Positions 1 to 8,385 of a stretch of DNA of 64,000 nucleotides are shown piece after piece; positions within the stretch are counted from its first letter, which is position 1, and each line of letters begins with the position of its first letter. The translations under genes and the position numbers were made by a program. The notes under the pieces are model-generated. The model made no database searches and was not told where the DNA came from. It worked only from the letters and a program-made list of their open reading frames with translations. The stretch is from Sphingomonas glacialis (GTDB lineage Bacteria; Pseudomonadota; Alphaproteobacteria; Sphingomonadales; Sphingomonadaceae): NCBI RefSeq assembly GCF_014653575.1, contig NZ_BNAQ01000001.1, positions 868,001 to 932,000 on the forward strand, read 5' to 3'.

Positions 1-369
1 GCCAAGACCCGCGAACGCATCGCGCTTGCGATCGCGCAAGCCAATGGCTGCGATTACTGCCTGTCGGCGCATACCTACCTCGGCCTGAACCTCGCCAAGA
101 TCGACGCCGCCGAGATCGCGCTGAACCGCGCCGGTCATTCGGGCGACGCCAAGGCCGATGCGGCCGTCGGCTTCGCCCGCAAGGTCCACGAGGCGCGCGG
201 CCAGGTCAGCGACGCCGACCTCGCCGAAGTGCGTCTGGCCGGCTTCAGCGAGGCGCAAGTGATCGAGATCGTCGCGTCGGTCGCGCTCAACGTGCTGACC
301 AACTACATCAACAATGTCGCCAGAACCGACATCGACTTCCCAGTCGTCCTGGCGGCCGAAGCCGCTTGA
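1..369 (+). CDS. AhpD / carboxymuconolactone decarboxylase-family protein (5' end missing)
   Basis: The reading frame is open from base 1 and ends with TGA at 367-369, so the N-terminus lies outside the window. The 122 visible residues form a helical carboxymuconolactone-decarboxylase domain with a CxxCxxxH redox motif (CDYCLSAH, visible residues 17-24), the signature of AhpD-like alkylhydroperoxidases. Known members use the two cysteines as a thiol-disulfide centre that reduces peroxides. The next gene starts 69 bp downstream on the same strand, and further small redox-type genes follow, so this is probably the first visible gene of a short operon. The actual substrate cannot be read from the sequence. 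Confidence 0.85.
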   Translation, partial: AKTRERIALAIAQANGCDYCLSAHTYLGLNLAKIDAAEIALNRAGHSGDAKADAAVGFARKVHEARGQVSDADLAEVRLAGFSEAQVIEIVASVALNVLTNYINNVARTDIDFPVVLAAEAA

Positions 370-438
370 TGGTCCGGCGTCGGCGGTTTGCGCTCGATGC
401 GCCCGCCGACGCCGCCATGCAGCAACCGGAGCTCGATC

Positions 439-1071
439 ATGGCCAATGCCTTCCTCACCCTTGCGACGACGCCGAGCGTGCTCGCGGCACAGGTAGCGAA
501 TGGGAGTGCCGGGCTTTACGACACCATCGGCGGGCGCCGGCCAGCGGACCGTTTCGGACCAGCCGAAGTCCAGTTCATCGCCGAGCGCGACAGCTTCTAC
601 CTGGCGAGCGTATCGGAAAGCGGCTGGCCCTATGTCCAGCATCGCGGCGGCCCGGCGGGTTTCCTCAAGGTGCTTGACGAAACGACGCTCGCCTTCGCGG
701 ACTTTCGGGGCAATCGCCAATATATCAGCCTTGGCAACGTGGCGGCGAACAACCGCGTGGCGATTTTCCTGATGGACTATCCGCGCCGTCGCCGACTGAA
801 GCTCTATGCCCGGATCGAGGCGCGTGATCTCTCGACCGATCCCGTGCTGGCGAGCAAGCTTGACCTGCCGAGCTATCGTGGCGTGCCCGAACGCGTATTC
901 CTACTGCACCTCGCAGCGTTCGATTGGAATTGCCCGCAGCATATCACCCCGCGCTTTACCGAGGCCGAGATCGCCGCGGCATCTGCGCCACTCCACGCCA
1001 GACTCGCGGCGCTCGAAGCCGAAAACATCGCGCTGCGTACAGCGCTTGCCGAAAAGGACCTGCCCGCATGA
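439..1071 (+). CDS. Pyridoxamine 5'-phosphate oxidase-family (PNPOx-fold) protein
   Basis: This 210-residue protein has the split-barrel pattern of flavin-binding PNPOx-like proteins: an N-terminal strand region with [19 protein letters not shown] (about residues 54-72), then a core with NRQYISLGN and [10 protein letters not shown]. The extended family binds FMN or related cofactors; many members are uncharacterised oxidoreductases rather than true PdxH, and the vitamin B6-binding residues are not obvious here. An ATG at 388 is in frame, but the ATG at 439 has a GGAG 7 bases upstream and begins the recognisable domain, so it is preferred. The C-terminus ends in a short helical, Ala/Glu-rich segment. 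The stop overlaps the next start (ATGA at 1068-1071), which indicates translational coupling. Confidence 0.8.
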   Translation: MANAFLTLATTPSVLAAQVANGSAGLYDTIGGRRPADRFGPAEVQFIAERDSFYLASVSESGWPYVQHRGGPAGFLKVLDETTLAFADFRGNRQYISLGNVAANNRVAIFLMDYPRRRRLKLYARIEARDLSTDPVLASKLDLPSYRGVPERVFLLHLAAFDWNCPQHITPRFTEAEIAAASAPLHARLAALEAENIALRTALAEKDLPA

Positions 1072-1547
1072 GCACGCTAGAAACTCCACGCCCCCCGCTG
1101 CCGCCCTTCACGCGCGAGAGCGCCGTGCTCAAGGTGCGGGCGGCGGAGGATGCCTGGAACAGCCGCGATCCCGAGCGGGTGGCGCTGGCCTATACGACCG
1201 ACAGCGCGTGGCGAAACCGGGACAGCTTCGTCACGGGGCGACCCGCCATTATCGCCCTGCTGAGCGCCAAATGGTCGCGCGAGCAGGACTATCGCTTGGT
1301 CAAGGACCTGTGGGCGTTCACCGACAACCGGATCGCGGTGCGGTTTCAATACGAGTGCCGCATCGCTGGTCAGTGGTATCGGAGCTACGGCAACGAGCAG
1401 TGGGAGTTTGCCGAAAACGGACTGATGCGGCGGCGCGAAGCGTCGGTGAACGATCTCGCGATCGCGGAGGGGGAGCGTCGCTTCCTGTGGGATGCCCCCG
1501 CACCGCGTCCGCAGGCGTATCCCGGCTTGGCCGGCGTAAACGGATGA
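1068..1547 (+). CDS. DUF1348 / NTF2-like family protein
   Basis: A 159-residue protein of the SnoaL/NTF2-like fold, DUF1348 group. It is recognised from the segments [47 protein letters not shown] and GNEQWEF. The cone-shaped fold usually forms a small-molecule pocket, but the group has no assigned reaction. It overlaps the PNPOx-family gene at its start and a disrupted FMN-reductase gene at its stop (ATGA at 1544-1547), so all four genes from position 1 look like one transcription unit. The function is unknown; the neighbours suggest a redox or detoxification setting. Confidence 0.8.
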   Translation: MSTLETPRPPLPPFTRESAVLKVRAAEDAWNSRDPERVALAYTTDSAWRNRDSFVTGRPAIIALLSAKWSREQDYRLVKDLWAFTDNRIAVRFQYECRIAGQWYRSYGNEQWEFAENGLMRRREASVNDLAIAEGERRFLWDAPAPRPQAYPGLAGVNG

Positions 1548-1794
1548 CCGCGATCCGCATTGCGGCCGTATCGGGCAGCCTGCGGGCAAGTTCGATCAAC
1601 ACGGCATTGCTGCGCACGATCGCATCTGGAGCGCCCGAGGGCGTTACCGTCGAGCTGGTTTCGCTCGGCGCGCTGCCGCTGTTCAACCCGATTTGGAGAC
1701 GGATCTGCCCGAAGCCGTCAAGGTCTTGCGCGCAACGATTGTTGCCGCGGACGGGGTGATCGTGGCGAGCCCGGAATATGCGCACGAGCGATAG
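1544..1794 (+). pseudogene. NADPH-dependent FMN reductase remnant (frameshifted and truncated)
   Basis: The frame starting at 1544 reads [20 protein letters not shown], the phosphate-binding start of the flavodoxin-like NADPH-dependent FMN reductase family, and continues to LPLFNP at about 1690. The family pattern then resumes in the +1 frame (DLETDLPEAVKVLRATI, then IVASPEYAHE) until TAG at 1792-1794. One base appears to be missing near 1692. Even with the shift corrected, the protein would stop at about 83 residues, where intact members continue for roughly another 100. The gene is therefore broken in two ways, and a single sequencing error would not explain it. It overlaps the DUF1348 stop by ATGA, so it was once the last gene of that operon. 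Confidence 0.75.
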
Positions 1795-1952
1795 GCTTAA
1801 TTGCGGTCCTGCGTGCGGCTGACCTCAAAATCACTCTGCGCAATACAGGAATACACCGCTCAAACGGCCACTAGACGCGACAGCGTAAGAGGCCGATGAG
1901 GCCAGGCCTCGGATCATCCGATCGAAGGGCTGCGCATGAGATCCTGTTCACC

Positions 1953-3245
1953 GTGCTGAAGCGCCTGCTTCTCGGTCTCATCGGCGTCATCGTCGTCGGA
2001 CTCGTCGCGTTCTGCGTCTTCGCGTGGCGCCCAGCGATCGCCGAGATCGCCCCGCCCGCGCCCGGCAGCTTCGCGCCCGCGCTGGTCGCACAGGGCGAAG
2101 TTCTGGCCAGCGCCGGCTATTGCTCTGCATGCCATACCGCCAAGCACGGCAAGCCGTTCGCCGGCGGCTATCCGATGGCGACGCAGTTCGGCACGATCTA
2201 TTCGACCAACATCACGCCCGATCCCGCGACGGGGATCGGTAAATGGTCCGAACCCGCGTTCCGGCGGGCGATGCATGAGGGGGTGTCGCGCAACGGCGCG
2301 CATTTGTTGCCGGCGTTTCCCTACGACCATTTCACCAAGCTGACCGACGGCGACGTGGCCGCGCTGTATGCGTATTTCATGACCCGCGCGCCCGTGCGCC
2401 AGGAAGCCAGCGACAACACCGTACCCTTCCCGCTCAACATCCGCCTGTTGCAGGCCGGGTGGAAGCTGCTGTTCTTCACCACCGGCCGCTTCCAGCCCCA
2501 GCCGACACAAAGCGCCGAATGGAATCGGGGCGCCTATCTTGCCGAGGGCATCAGCCATTGCGGCGCCTGCCACACGCCGCGCGGCGTGCTCGGCGCCGAG
2601 ATCCGGGATCGCGCTTATGCAGGCGCACCGATCGACGGCTGGATCGCGCCGCCGCTCGACAAGACCAACCCCTCGCCCGTGCCGTGGACGCACGCCGAGC
2701 TGGTCGCCTATCTCGGTACCGGCATCAGCCGCTATCATGGCACCGCCGCCGGGCCGATGGGCGCGGTTCCGCGCGGTCTCTCCCACCTCCCCGCTGCAGA
2801 CGTCGCCGCGATCGCCACCTATTTCGCCAGCCGCAACGGATCGGCGAGCCAAGGCGCGCAGGGCGATGCCGCGATCGTGAAGGCCTTGGTCGCCGACAAG
2901 ATCGGTTCCGGGCTGACCTACGATCCCGCCGCGCGGCTCTATGCCGGCGCGTGCGCGTCGTGCCACTATAATGGGCGCCAGCTCAACCCGCTGCGCCCCG
3001 ATCTCGCGCTCAACAGCGCGGTCAACCTCGACGATCCGACCAATCTGATCCGCGTCATCCTCTATGGGGTGAGCGCGCAGGACGGCGCGCCGGGCGTGGT
3101 AATGCCGGGCTTCGCGCACGGCTTCACCAACGCCGACGTCGCACGGATCTCCGCCTATCTGCGGGCGACCCGGACGACCAAGCCGGCCTGGGCCGATCTC
3201 GAGACAAAAGTCGCCACCATCCGCGCGCAAGGCCAGGGCCAATGA
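1953..3245 (+). CDS. Triheme cytochrome c subunit of a periplasmic molybdenum hydroxylase
   Basis: The protein has an N-terminal hydrophobic anchor ([20 protein letters not shown]) followed by three c-type heme motifs: CSACH, CGACH and CASCH. This three-domain layout matches the cytochrome subunits of membrane-bound alcohol, gluconate and aldehyde dehydrogenases and of IorAB- or nicotinate-dehydrogenase-like complexes. It should carry electrons from the molybdenum subunit to the quinone pool or a terminal oxidase at the periplasmic face. I favour the GTG at 1953, which begins right at the anchor; an in-frame ATG at 1896 would add 19 charged residues ahead of it, and neither has a strong ribosome site. 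The stop overlaps the 2Fe-2S gene by ATGA (3242-3245). Confidence 0.88.
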   Translation: MLKRLLLGLIGVIVVGLVAFCVFAWRPAIAEIAPPAPGSFAPALVAQGEVLASAGYCSACHTAKHGKPFAGGYPMATQFGTIYSTNITPDPATGIGKWSEPAFRRAMHEGVSRNGAHLLPAFPYDHFTKLTDGDVAALYAYFMTRAPVRQEASDNTVPFPLNIRLLQAGWKLLFFTTGRFQPQPTQSAEWNRGAYLAEGISHCGACHTPRGVLGAEIRDRAYAGAPIDGWIAPPLDKTNPSPVPWTHAELVAYLGTGISRYHGTAAGPMGAVPRGLSHLPAADVAAIATYFASRNGSASQGAQGDAAIVKALVADKIGSGLTYDPAARLYAGACASCHYNGRQLNPLRPDLALNSAVNLDDPTNLIRVILYGVSAQDGAPGVVMPGFAHGFTNADVARISAYLRATRTTKPAWADLETKVATIRAQGQGQ

Positions 3246-3706
3246 CCAGCTTCACCATCAACGGCCGCGCGGTGACCACCGACGTCGAGGACGACACCCC
3301 GCTCTTGTGGGTGATCCGCGATCATATCGGGCTGACCGGCACGAAGTTCGGCTGCGGGATCGGGATGTGCGGCGCCTGCACCGTCCATGTCGGCGGCCGC
3401 GCGACGCGCTCCTGCATCACCCCGCTCGCGTCGGTCGAGGGCGCCGCCATCACGACGATCGAAGGGCTCGACCCCGCCGCAAATCACCCGCTGCAACAAG
3501 CGTGGCGCGCGCTGCAGGTGCCGCAATGCGGCTACTGCCAGTCGGGCCAGATCATGCAGGCGGCGGCGATGCTGCAGGATTTTCCCGCCCCCAGCGACGA
3601 CGAGATCGACGCGGTGATGACCGGGAGTCTGTGCCGCTGCATGACCTATGTCCGCATCCGCGCGGCGATCAAACAGGCAGCCGCCGAGATGGGAACCAAG
3701 GCATGA
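3242..3706 (+). CDS. 2Fe-2S subunit, xanthine dehydrogenase / isoquinoline 1-oxidoreductase alpha type
   Basis: A 154-residue protein with two [2Fe-2S] sites. The N-terminal plant-ferredoxin-type site is CGIGMCGAC (residues 39-47), completed by a cysteine in RSCITP. The C-terminal helical site is CGYCQSGQ together with [12 protein letters not shown]. Length and motifs match the small subunit of molybdenum hydroxylases such as IorA or the aldehyde dehydrogenase small subunit. It would relay electrons from the molybdopterin subunit to the cytochrome encoded just upstream. It has no signal peptide, so it is probably exported by hitch-hiking with the Tat-targeted large subunit. Both ends overlap the neighbouring genes by ATGA. 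Confidence 0.93.
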   Translation: MTSFTINGRAVTTDVEDDTPLLWVIRDHIGLTGTKFGCGIGMCGACTVHVGGRATRSCITPLASVEGAAITTIEGLDPAANHPLQQAWRALQVPQCGYCQSGQIMQAAAMLQDFPAPSDDEIDAVMTGSLCRCMTYVRIRAAIKQAAAEMGTKA

Positions 3707-6012
3707 GCCGCCTCATCACGCGCGCCGAAGCGACGGCGCCGTTCAGCCGGCGTGGCTTCCTCGTGGCGAGCGGCGCGGCGGGGGTCGCATTCGGCTTCTC
3801 GCGCGTGCTGGCGGCGATCGATCCGGCGGTGCCGGGCAGCGTACCCGCCTCCGCCACCGGGCCGCAATTCGAACCGACGATCTGGTTCGGGATCGACGCG
3901 GCGGGTATCGTCACCGTCAACATCATCCGCGCCGAGATGGGCCAGCACGTCGGCACCGCGCTCGCGCGCATCCTCGCCGACGAGCTCGAAGCGGATTGGG
4001 ACAAGGTGCGCATCGTCCATGTCGACAGCGATCCGAAATGGGGCCTGATGGTCACCGGCGGCAGCTGGTCGGTGTGGCAGACCTTCCCGGTGTTCAGCCA
4101 GGCGGGCGCCGCCGGGCGGATCGCGCTGATCGAAGCCGGCGCCAAGCTGATGGGCGCAAACCCCGCGAACTGCACGGCTAAAGGCGGCGCGGTCCATGCC
4201 GGCGGGCGTTCGATGTCGTATGGCGACATCGCCAAAAGCGGCACCGTCGCGCGGCAATTCACCCCCGACGAGCTCAAGGCGCTGCCGATCAAGCCGGTCA
4301 AGGAGCGCCGCCTGATCGGGCGCGAGACGCACGGGCTCGACATCGACGCCAAGACCAACGGCACCGCGGTCTACGGCATCGACGCCAAGCTGCCGGGGAT
4401 GGTCTATGCCCGCCCCAAGCTGCCGCCGACGCGCAACGGATCGAAGGTCGTGTCGGTCGACGACGCCGCGGCCAAGAAGGTCAAAGGCTATCTGCGCTAT
4501 CTGGTGCTCGACGATCCGTCGGACACCGTGCCCGGCTGGGTGATGGTGATCGCGACCACCTATTATGCCGCGCTCAAGGCGACCGACCTGCTCGACGTCA
4601 CCTGGACGCCCGGCCCCGGCGCGGACATGAGCGAGCAGACGCTGCAGGACCATGCCCGCGCGCTCGTCGCCAAGGCCGATGGCGGCATTCTGCTCGACAT
4701 CGCCGACGACGACAGCACGCCGAACTTCACCGCCGCTGCGGCGAGCACGATCGAGCAGATCTACACCACCGCGACCGTGCTCCATTTCCAGCTCGAGCCG
4801 CTCAACGCGCTCGCGTTCGAAAAGGACGGCGTGTTCGAAATCCACACCGGCAACCAGTGGCAGAGCCTGATCCTGCCGACGCTCGCCAAGGCGCTCGGCG
4901 TGGCCGAGACCAAGGTGGTGCTCCGCAGCTATCTGCTCGGCGGCGGCTTCGGCCGGCGGCTCAACGGCGACTATACGATCCCGGCTGCGCTCGCGACCAA
5001 GGCGCTTGGCCGCCCGGTCAAGATGATCATGACGCGCGAGGACGATGCGCGCTTCGATTCGGTGCGCTCGCCCTCGGTGCAGCGGTTGCGGATGCAGTTC
5101 GACGGCAGCGGCCAGATCCAGGCAATGGAGCATCACGCCTGCGCCGGCTGGCCGACACAGGTGATCGCCGGGCCGACCTTGCTCGCCAAGACCAAGAAGG
5201 GCGGCCAATACGATCCCTTCGCGATCTCGGGTGCGGACCATTGGTATGATGTCGGCCACCAGCAGGTCCGCGCGGTCGCCAACGATCTCGCCAACGCCAC
5301 CTTCCGCCCGGGCTGGCTGCGCTCGGTGGGACCAGGCTGGACCAACTGGGCGCTCGAGAGCTTCATCGACGAAGCGGCGCACCACACCAAGATTGACCCG
5401 GTGGCGTTCCGGTTGAAGCTGCTGACCGGCAAGGGCCGCAACGCCGGCTCCGCGCCCAACGCGGTCGGCGGCGCGCTCCGCCAAGCCGAGGTGGTACGCC
5501 GCGTCGCCGAAAAGGCCGGCTGGGGCGCAAAACGTCCCGCCGATACCGGGCTCGGCGTCGCCACCAGCTTCGGGCAGGAACGCGACATGCCGACCTGGGT
5601 GGCGTGCGCGGCGCAAATCCATGTCGATCGCGCGACCGGCATCGTCCGCGTGGAGAAGCTGACGCTCGTGGTCGACGCCGGCACGATCGTCGATCCCGAC
5701 GGCGCGCTGGCGCAGGTGCAGGGCGGCGCGCTGTGGGGCCTGAGCATGGCGCTGCACGAGAGCACCGAATTCGCCGCGGGCCAGGTGAAGGACACCAATC
5801 TCAACACCTACACCCCGCTGCGCATCGCCGACGTGCCACAACTCGACATCAGTTTTGTCGAGAGCGAAAACGTGCCCGTCGGGTTGGGCGAGCCCGCCAC
5901 GACGGTCGTCGGCCCCGCGATCGGCAATGCGATCTACGCCGCGACTGGGATCCGATTGCGCCACATTCCCATCACCCCGGCCGCGGTCCTGGCCGCATTG
6001 AAAGCGCGGTAG
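3703..6012 (+). CDS. Molybdopterin-binding subunit, xanthine dehydrogenase family (IorB-like), Tat-exported
   Basis: A 769-residue large subunit of a molybdenum hydroxylase. The N-terminus carries a twin-arginine leader ([19 protein letters not shown], about residues 15-33), so the enzyme folds with its cofactor in the cytoplasm and works in the periplasm. [14 protein letters not shown] is the molybdopterin-contact segment, and VGLGEPATT near the C-terminus holds the conserved catalytic glutamate. The single-chain MoCo subunit with separate 2Fe-2S and triheme cytochrome subunits resembles isoquinoline 1-oxidoreductase, nicotinate dehydrogenases and acetic-acid-bacterial aldehyde dehydrogenases. 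The oxidised substrate, an aldehyde or N-heterocycle, cannot be decided here. The start overlaps the 2Fe-2S gene by ATGA. Confidence 0.92.
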   Translation: MSRLITRAEATAPFSRRGFLVASGAAGVAFGFSRVLAAIDPAVPGSVPASATGPQFEPTIWFGIDAAGIVTVNIIRAEMGQHVGTALARILADELEADWDKVRIVHVDSDPKWGLMVTGGSWSVWQTFPVFSQAGAAGRIALIEAGAKLMGANPANCTAKGGAVHAGGRSMSYGDIAKSGTVARQFTPDELKALPIKPVKERRLIGRETHGLDIDAKTNGTAVYGIDAKLPGMVYARPKLPPTRNGSKVVSVDDAAAKKVKGYLRYLVLDDPSDTVPGWVMVIATTYYAALKATDLLDVTWTPGPGADMSEQTLQDHARALVAKADGGILLDIADDDSTPNFTAAAASTIEQIYTTATVLHFQLEPLNALAFEKDGVFEIHTGNQWQSLILPTLAKALGVAETKVVLRSYLLGGGFGRRLNGDYTIPAALATKALGRPVKMIMTREDDARFDSVRSPSVQRLRMQFDGSGQIQAMEHHACAGWPTQVIAGPTLLAKTKKGGQYDPFAISGADHWYDVGHQQVRAVANDLANATFRPGWLRSVGPGWTNWALESFIDEAAHHTKIDPVAFRLKLLTGKGRNAGSAPNAVGGALRQAEVVRRVAEKAGWGAKRPADTGLGVATSFGQERDMPTWVACAAQIHVDRATGIVRVEKLTLVVDAGTIVDPDGALAQVQGGALWGLSMALHESTEFAAGQVKDTNLNTYTPLRIADVPQLDISFVESENVPVGLGEPATTVVGPAIGNAIYAATGIRLRHIPITPAAVLAALKAR

Positions 6013-6318
6013 ATGTACGCTCGCGGCGGCTGACAACGCCGCTCACGGGAGCCCTGTATCGCCCGCGATCGTCGGCACTCTGACCTTTTGCCCCGGGCTC
6101 CATCGCGTCGCGATGCCGGACGAAAGCTGGAAGCTGGCCGAATGCCTCGACCCGTCGAGCGGTCTCCTTAGGGCCGCTCGCTTGCACGTCCGCACCGTGC
6201 AGCCGATAGTCGAGCGTGCCAACCGAAGCGGCCGAGGCAAAACGCCATCGCAAGCGTTCCCGTCGCAACCCGTCTGCCGCTCCGTCGTTGTCGCGCGGCA
6301 GACCCCAGGAGATATGCG
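6013..6318 (+). other. Intergenic region without a recognisable gene
   Basis: These 306 bases separate the molybdenum hydroxylase operon from the YagU-like gene. No frame on either strand has recognisable protein similarity, and the open frames present look like by-products of high GC. The last 20 bases hold the ribosome site of the next gene. No convincing hairpin or promoter was identified. Confidence 0.6.
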
Positions 6319-6846
6319 ATGGCCTCGACCCCAGCCAAGACCGATGAGAGCGTTGCCGCAAGGCTGGCAAGAGGTGCCGTAGCGGGCGTGATAGCGGGCG
6401 CCGTGGCATCCTTTGCGATGGACCGGTTCCAGGCCGCGGTATCGCCGTTGCTTCCGTCGAGCGGGAGCGATTCCGAGCCCGCGACGGAAAAAGCCGCCGA
6501 TGCGGTGTCGGAGAGCCTTACGGGGCAAGCCGTCGCCGCCGCGGACAAACCGCTTGCCGGCCAGGCCGTCCACTATGCCGTCGGTATTGCGCTCGGCGCG
6601 GCCTATGGCATCGCAGCGGAGTTTCGCCCGTCGGTCACCTCCGGCTATGGGCTGGGGTTTGGGCTCGGCACCGCAACGGTGCTCGACGAAGCCGCCGTTC
6701 CCGCGACCGGGCTCGGCAGCGCGCCGTGGAACGCCGGGATCGCAAGCAATGTGTATTCCTACGCCTCGCATATCGTCTTCGGCGGCGTGAGCGAGATCGT
6801 ACGCCGGCACGTCGCCGGTACGCTGATTCCCCGCCAGGGCGACTGA
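6319..6846 (+). CDS. YagU-like inner-membrane protein (DUF1440)
   Basis: A 175-residue protein resembling the YagU/DUF1440 family. It has a glycine/alanine-rich hydrophobic segment near the N-terminus ([20 protein letters not shown], about residues 18-37), a variable acidic stretch, and a second membrane part with [17 protein letters not shown] and [14 protein letters not shown]. The E. coli homologue has been linked to acid resistance, but the molecular role is unknown. AGGAG lies 6 bases before the ATG, which fixes the start. The next gene, msrB, starts 26 bases after the stop, so the two may share a transcript related to stress. Confidence 0.75.
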   Translation: MASTPAKTDESVAARLARGAVAGVIAGAVASFAMDRFQAAVSPLLPSSGSDSEPATEKAADAVSESLTGQAVAAADKPLAGQAVHYAVGIALGAAYGIAAEFRPSVTSGYGLGFGLGTATVLDEAAVPATGLGSAPWNAGIASNVYSYASHIVFGGVSEIVRRHVAGTLIPRQGD

Positions 6847-6872
6847 ACGATAGCAACGCAAGGAGCATGACC

Positions 6873-7316
6873 ATGGCTGATTATCGCAAGACCGACGCCG
6901 CAATCGCGCGGCTCTCCCCCGAACAATATCGCGTGACGCAAAAAAGCGGCACCGAGCGTCCCGGTACGGGCGAATATCTCCACACCACGGATGCCGGCAT
7001 CTATGTCGACATCGTTTCGGGGGAGCCGTTGTTCGCGTCCGCCGACGAATACGAATCGCACTGTGGCTGGCCGAGCTTCACCAAGCCGATCGAGCCCGCC
7101 AATGTTGCCGAGTTGCGCGATGTTACGCTCGGCATGGTCCGCACAGAAGTCCGTTCCGCCAACGGTGACAGCCACCTGGGACACGTTTTCAATGACGGCC
7201 CGCGGGATCGCGGCGGGCTACGCTATTGCATCAACTCGGCATCCTTGCGCTTCGTACCCCGCGCAGCGATGGAAGCTGAGGGCTATGGTGCGTATCTCGA
7301 TCAAGTCGAGGGTTGA
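6873..7316 (+). CDS. msrB: Peptide-methionine (R)-S-oxide reductase
   Basis: MsrB repairs the R epimer of methionine sulfoxide in proteins. The 147-residue protein shows the family landmarks [35 protein letters not shown] and the catalytic-cysteine motif [11 protein letters not shown]. The two CxxC pairs that bind zinc in many MsrB enzymes are absent, so this is a zinc-less form, and the cysteine in CGWPSF is the likely resolving residue. Two ATGs are possible, at 6867 and 6873. The strong AAGGAG at 6860-6865 is 7 bases from the second and almost touches the first, so 6873 is chosen. No signal peptide is visible, so the enzyme is cytoplasmic. Confidence 0.93.
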   Translation: MADYRKTDAAIARLSPEQYRVTQKSGTERPGTGEYLHTTDAGIYVDIVSGEPLFASADEYESHCGWPSFTKPIEPANVAELRDVTLGMVRTEVRSANGDSHLGHVFNDGPRDRGGLRYCINSASLRFVPRAAMEAEGYGAYLDQVEG

Positions 7317-7455
7317 ACGCCGCTTCTGCGCCACCGCTTCCTCCGCAGACGGACGCTCAGCGCAGACCCTTTGACAATCGCGTGACCGTGACGTTTCAGG
7401 CTCGTAACGAGCATGAGGGGTCCCGTGCTATCAACGGCGGCCGGGAGTTGAGAGC

Positions 7456-8337
7456 ATGACGTATCCAAACGGTTCACGCTGGCGGGCAGGTCTGGTGGTC
7501 GGCGTGTCCGCGTTGCTCGTGGCCTGTACGACCAGCTTGCATCCCCAGGCCGGCATGGTGGCGCCCGGCGCCCGCTATGTCGCAATGGGAAGCTCGTTTG
7601 CGGCAGGGCCCGGAGTCACGTCATCAGCCGACCAGCCCGCCACGCGTTGCGCCCGTTCGACAGACAATTATGCGCATCTCCTCGCGCGCAAGCTCGGCTT
7701 GCAGCTCGACGATGTGAGCTGCAGCGGCGCGACCACGGCGCATATTCTCGGGCCCTGGGACGCGCTGCCGCCGCAGATCGACGCGCTGACCCGCGATACC
7801 GGGCTGGTGACGATCACGATCGGCGGCAACGATGTCGGCTATATCGGCGGCCTCGGATCGGCCTCGTGCCGCAGCTTTGCTGCGCCGCCATCCGGAACGC
7901 CGGGAGGCCGATGCCCCGCGCCCCCGCAGGTCCTTGAGGCCGACTGGGCAAAGCTCGACACCGCGCTGCGCAGCATTGCGGCCGAGGTGCATCGCCGCGC
8001 GCCCATGGCGCGATTGATCTTCGTCGATTATGTCGCGGTATTGCCGCCGGTCGAGACGTGCGCGAGCGTACCGCTGTCCCGCGCCGAGGCCGATACCGGC
8101 CGCGCCACGGCGCGACGGCTTGCGGTGCTGACCGCGCGCGTCGCAGCCGAGACTGGATCCGAAGTCCTGAAAGCATCCGACCTGTCGAGCGCCCACACCG
8201 CGTGCAGCGCCGAGCCGTGGGTCAATGGCTTCCCCCTGCCCGGCGGACCGAGCTTCGTGCCATATCACCCGAACGCCCGCGGAATGGCCGCGATCGCCGA
8301 GGCGCTCGGCCGGCAAATCCAATCGCGGACGACGTGA
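7456..8337 (+). CDS. SGNH/GDSL-family hydrolase, predicted lipoprotein
   Basis: A 293-residue esterase-like protein. The N-terminus is a lipoprotein signal (GLVVGVSALLVAC, with the lipobox cysteine at about residue 24). The SGNH blocks are visible: GSSFAAGPG carries the nucleophilic serine, then SCSGATT, then ITIGGNDVGY with the oxyanion glycine and asparagine, and finally FVPYHPNARGM with the catalytic histidine. Several cysteines (RCARS, DVSCSG, SASC, ETCAS) may form disulfides, as in Streptomyces-type SGNH lipases. It is probably anchored to the envelope and hydrolyses esters; the substrate is unknown. It is convergent with the fucosidase gene, with 48 bases between the stops. Confidence 0.85.
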   Translation: MTYPNGSRWRAGLVVGVSALLVACTTSLHPQAGMVAPGARYVAMGSSFAAGPGVTSSADQPATRCARSTDNYAHLLARKLGLQLDDVSCSGATTAHILGPWDALPPQIDALTRDTGLVTITIGGNDVGYIGGLGSASCRSFAAPPSGTPGGRCPAPPQVLEADWAKLDTALRSIAAEVHRRAPMARLIFVDYVAVLPPVETCASVPLSRAEADTGRATARRLAVLTARVAAETGSEVLKASDLSSAHTACSAEPWVNGFPLPGGPSFVPYHPNARGMAAIAEALGRQIQSRTT

Positions 8338-8385
8338 GGCGCAAGCGCAGACGCCGCGACCAACCGGCGAACCCTGACCGCCGCC

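Noticed and set aside
3307-3702. An extended start of the molybdenum subunit inside the 2Fe-2S gene
   Set aside because: The extension is out of frame with the well-supported 2Fe-2S gene and the Tat leader starts right after ATG 3703.
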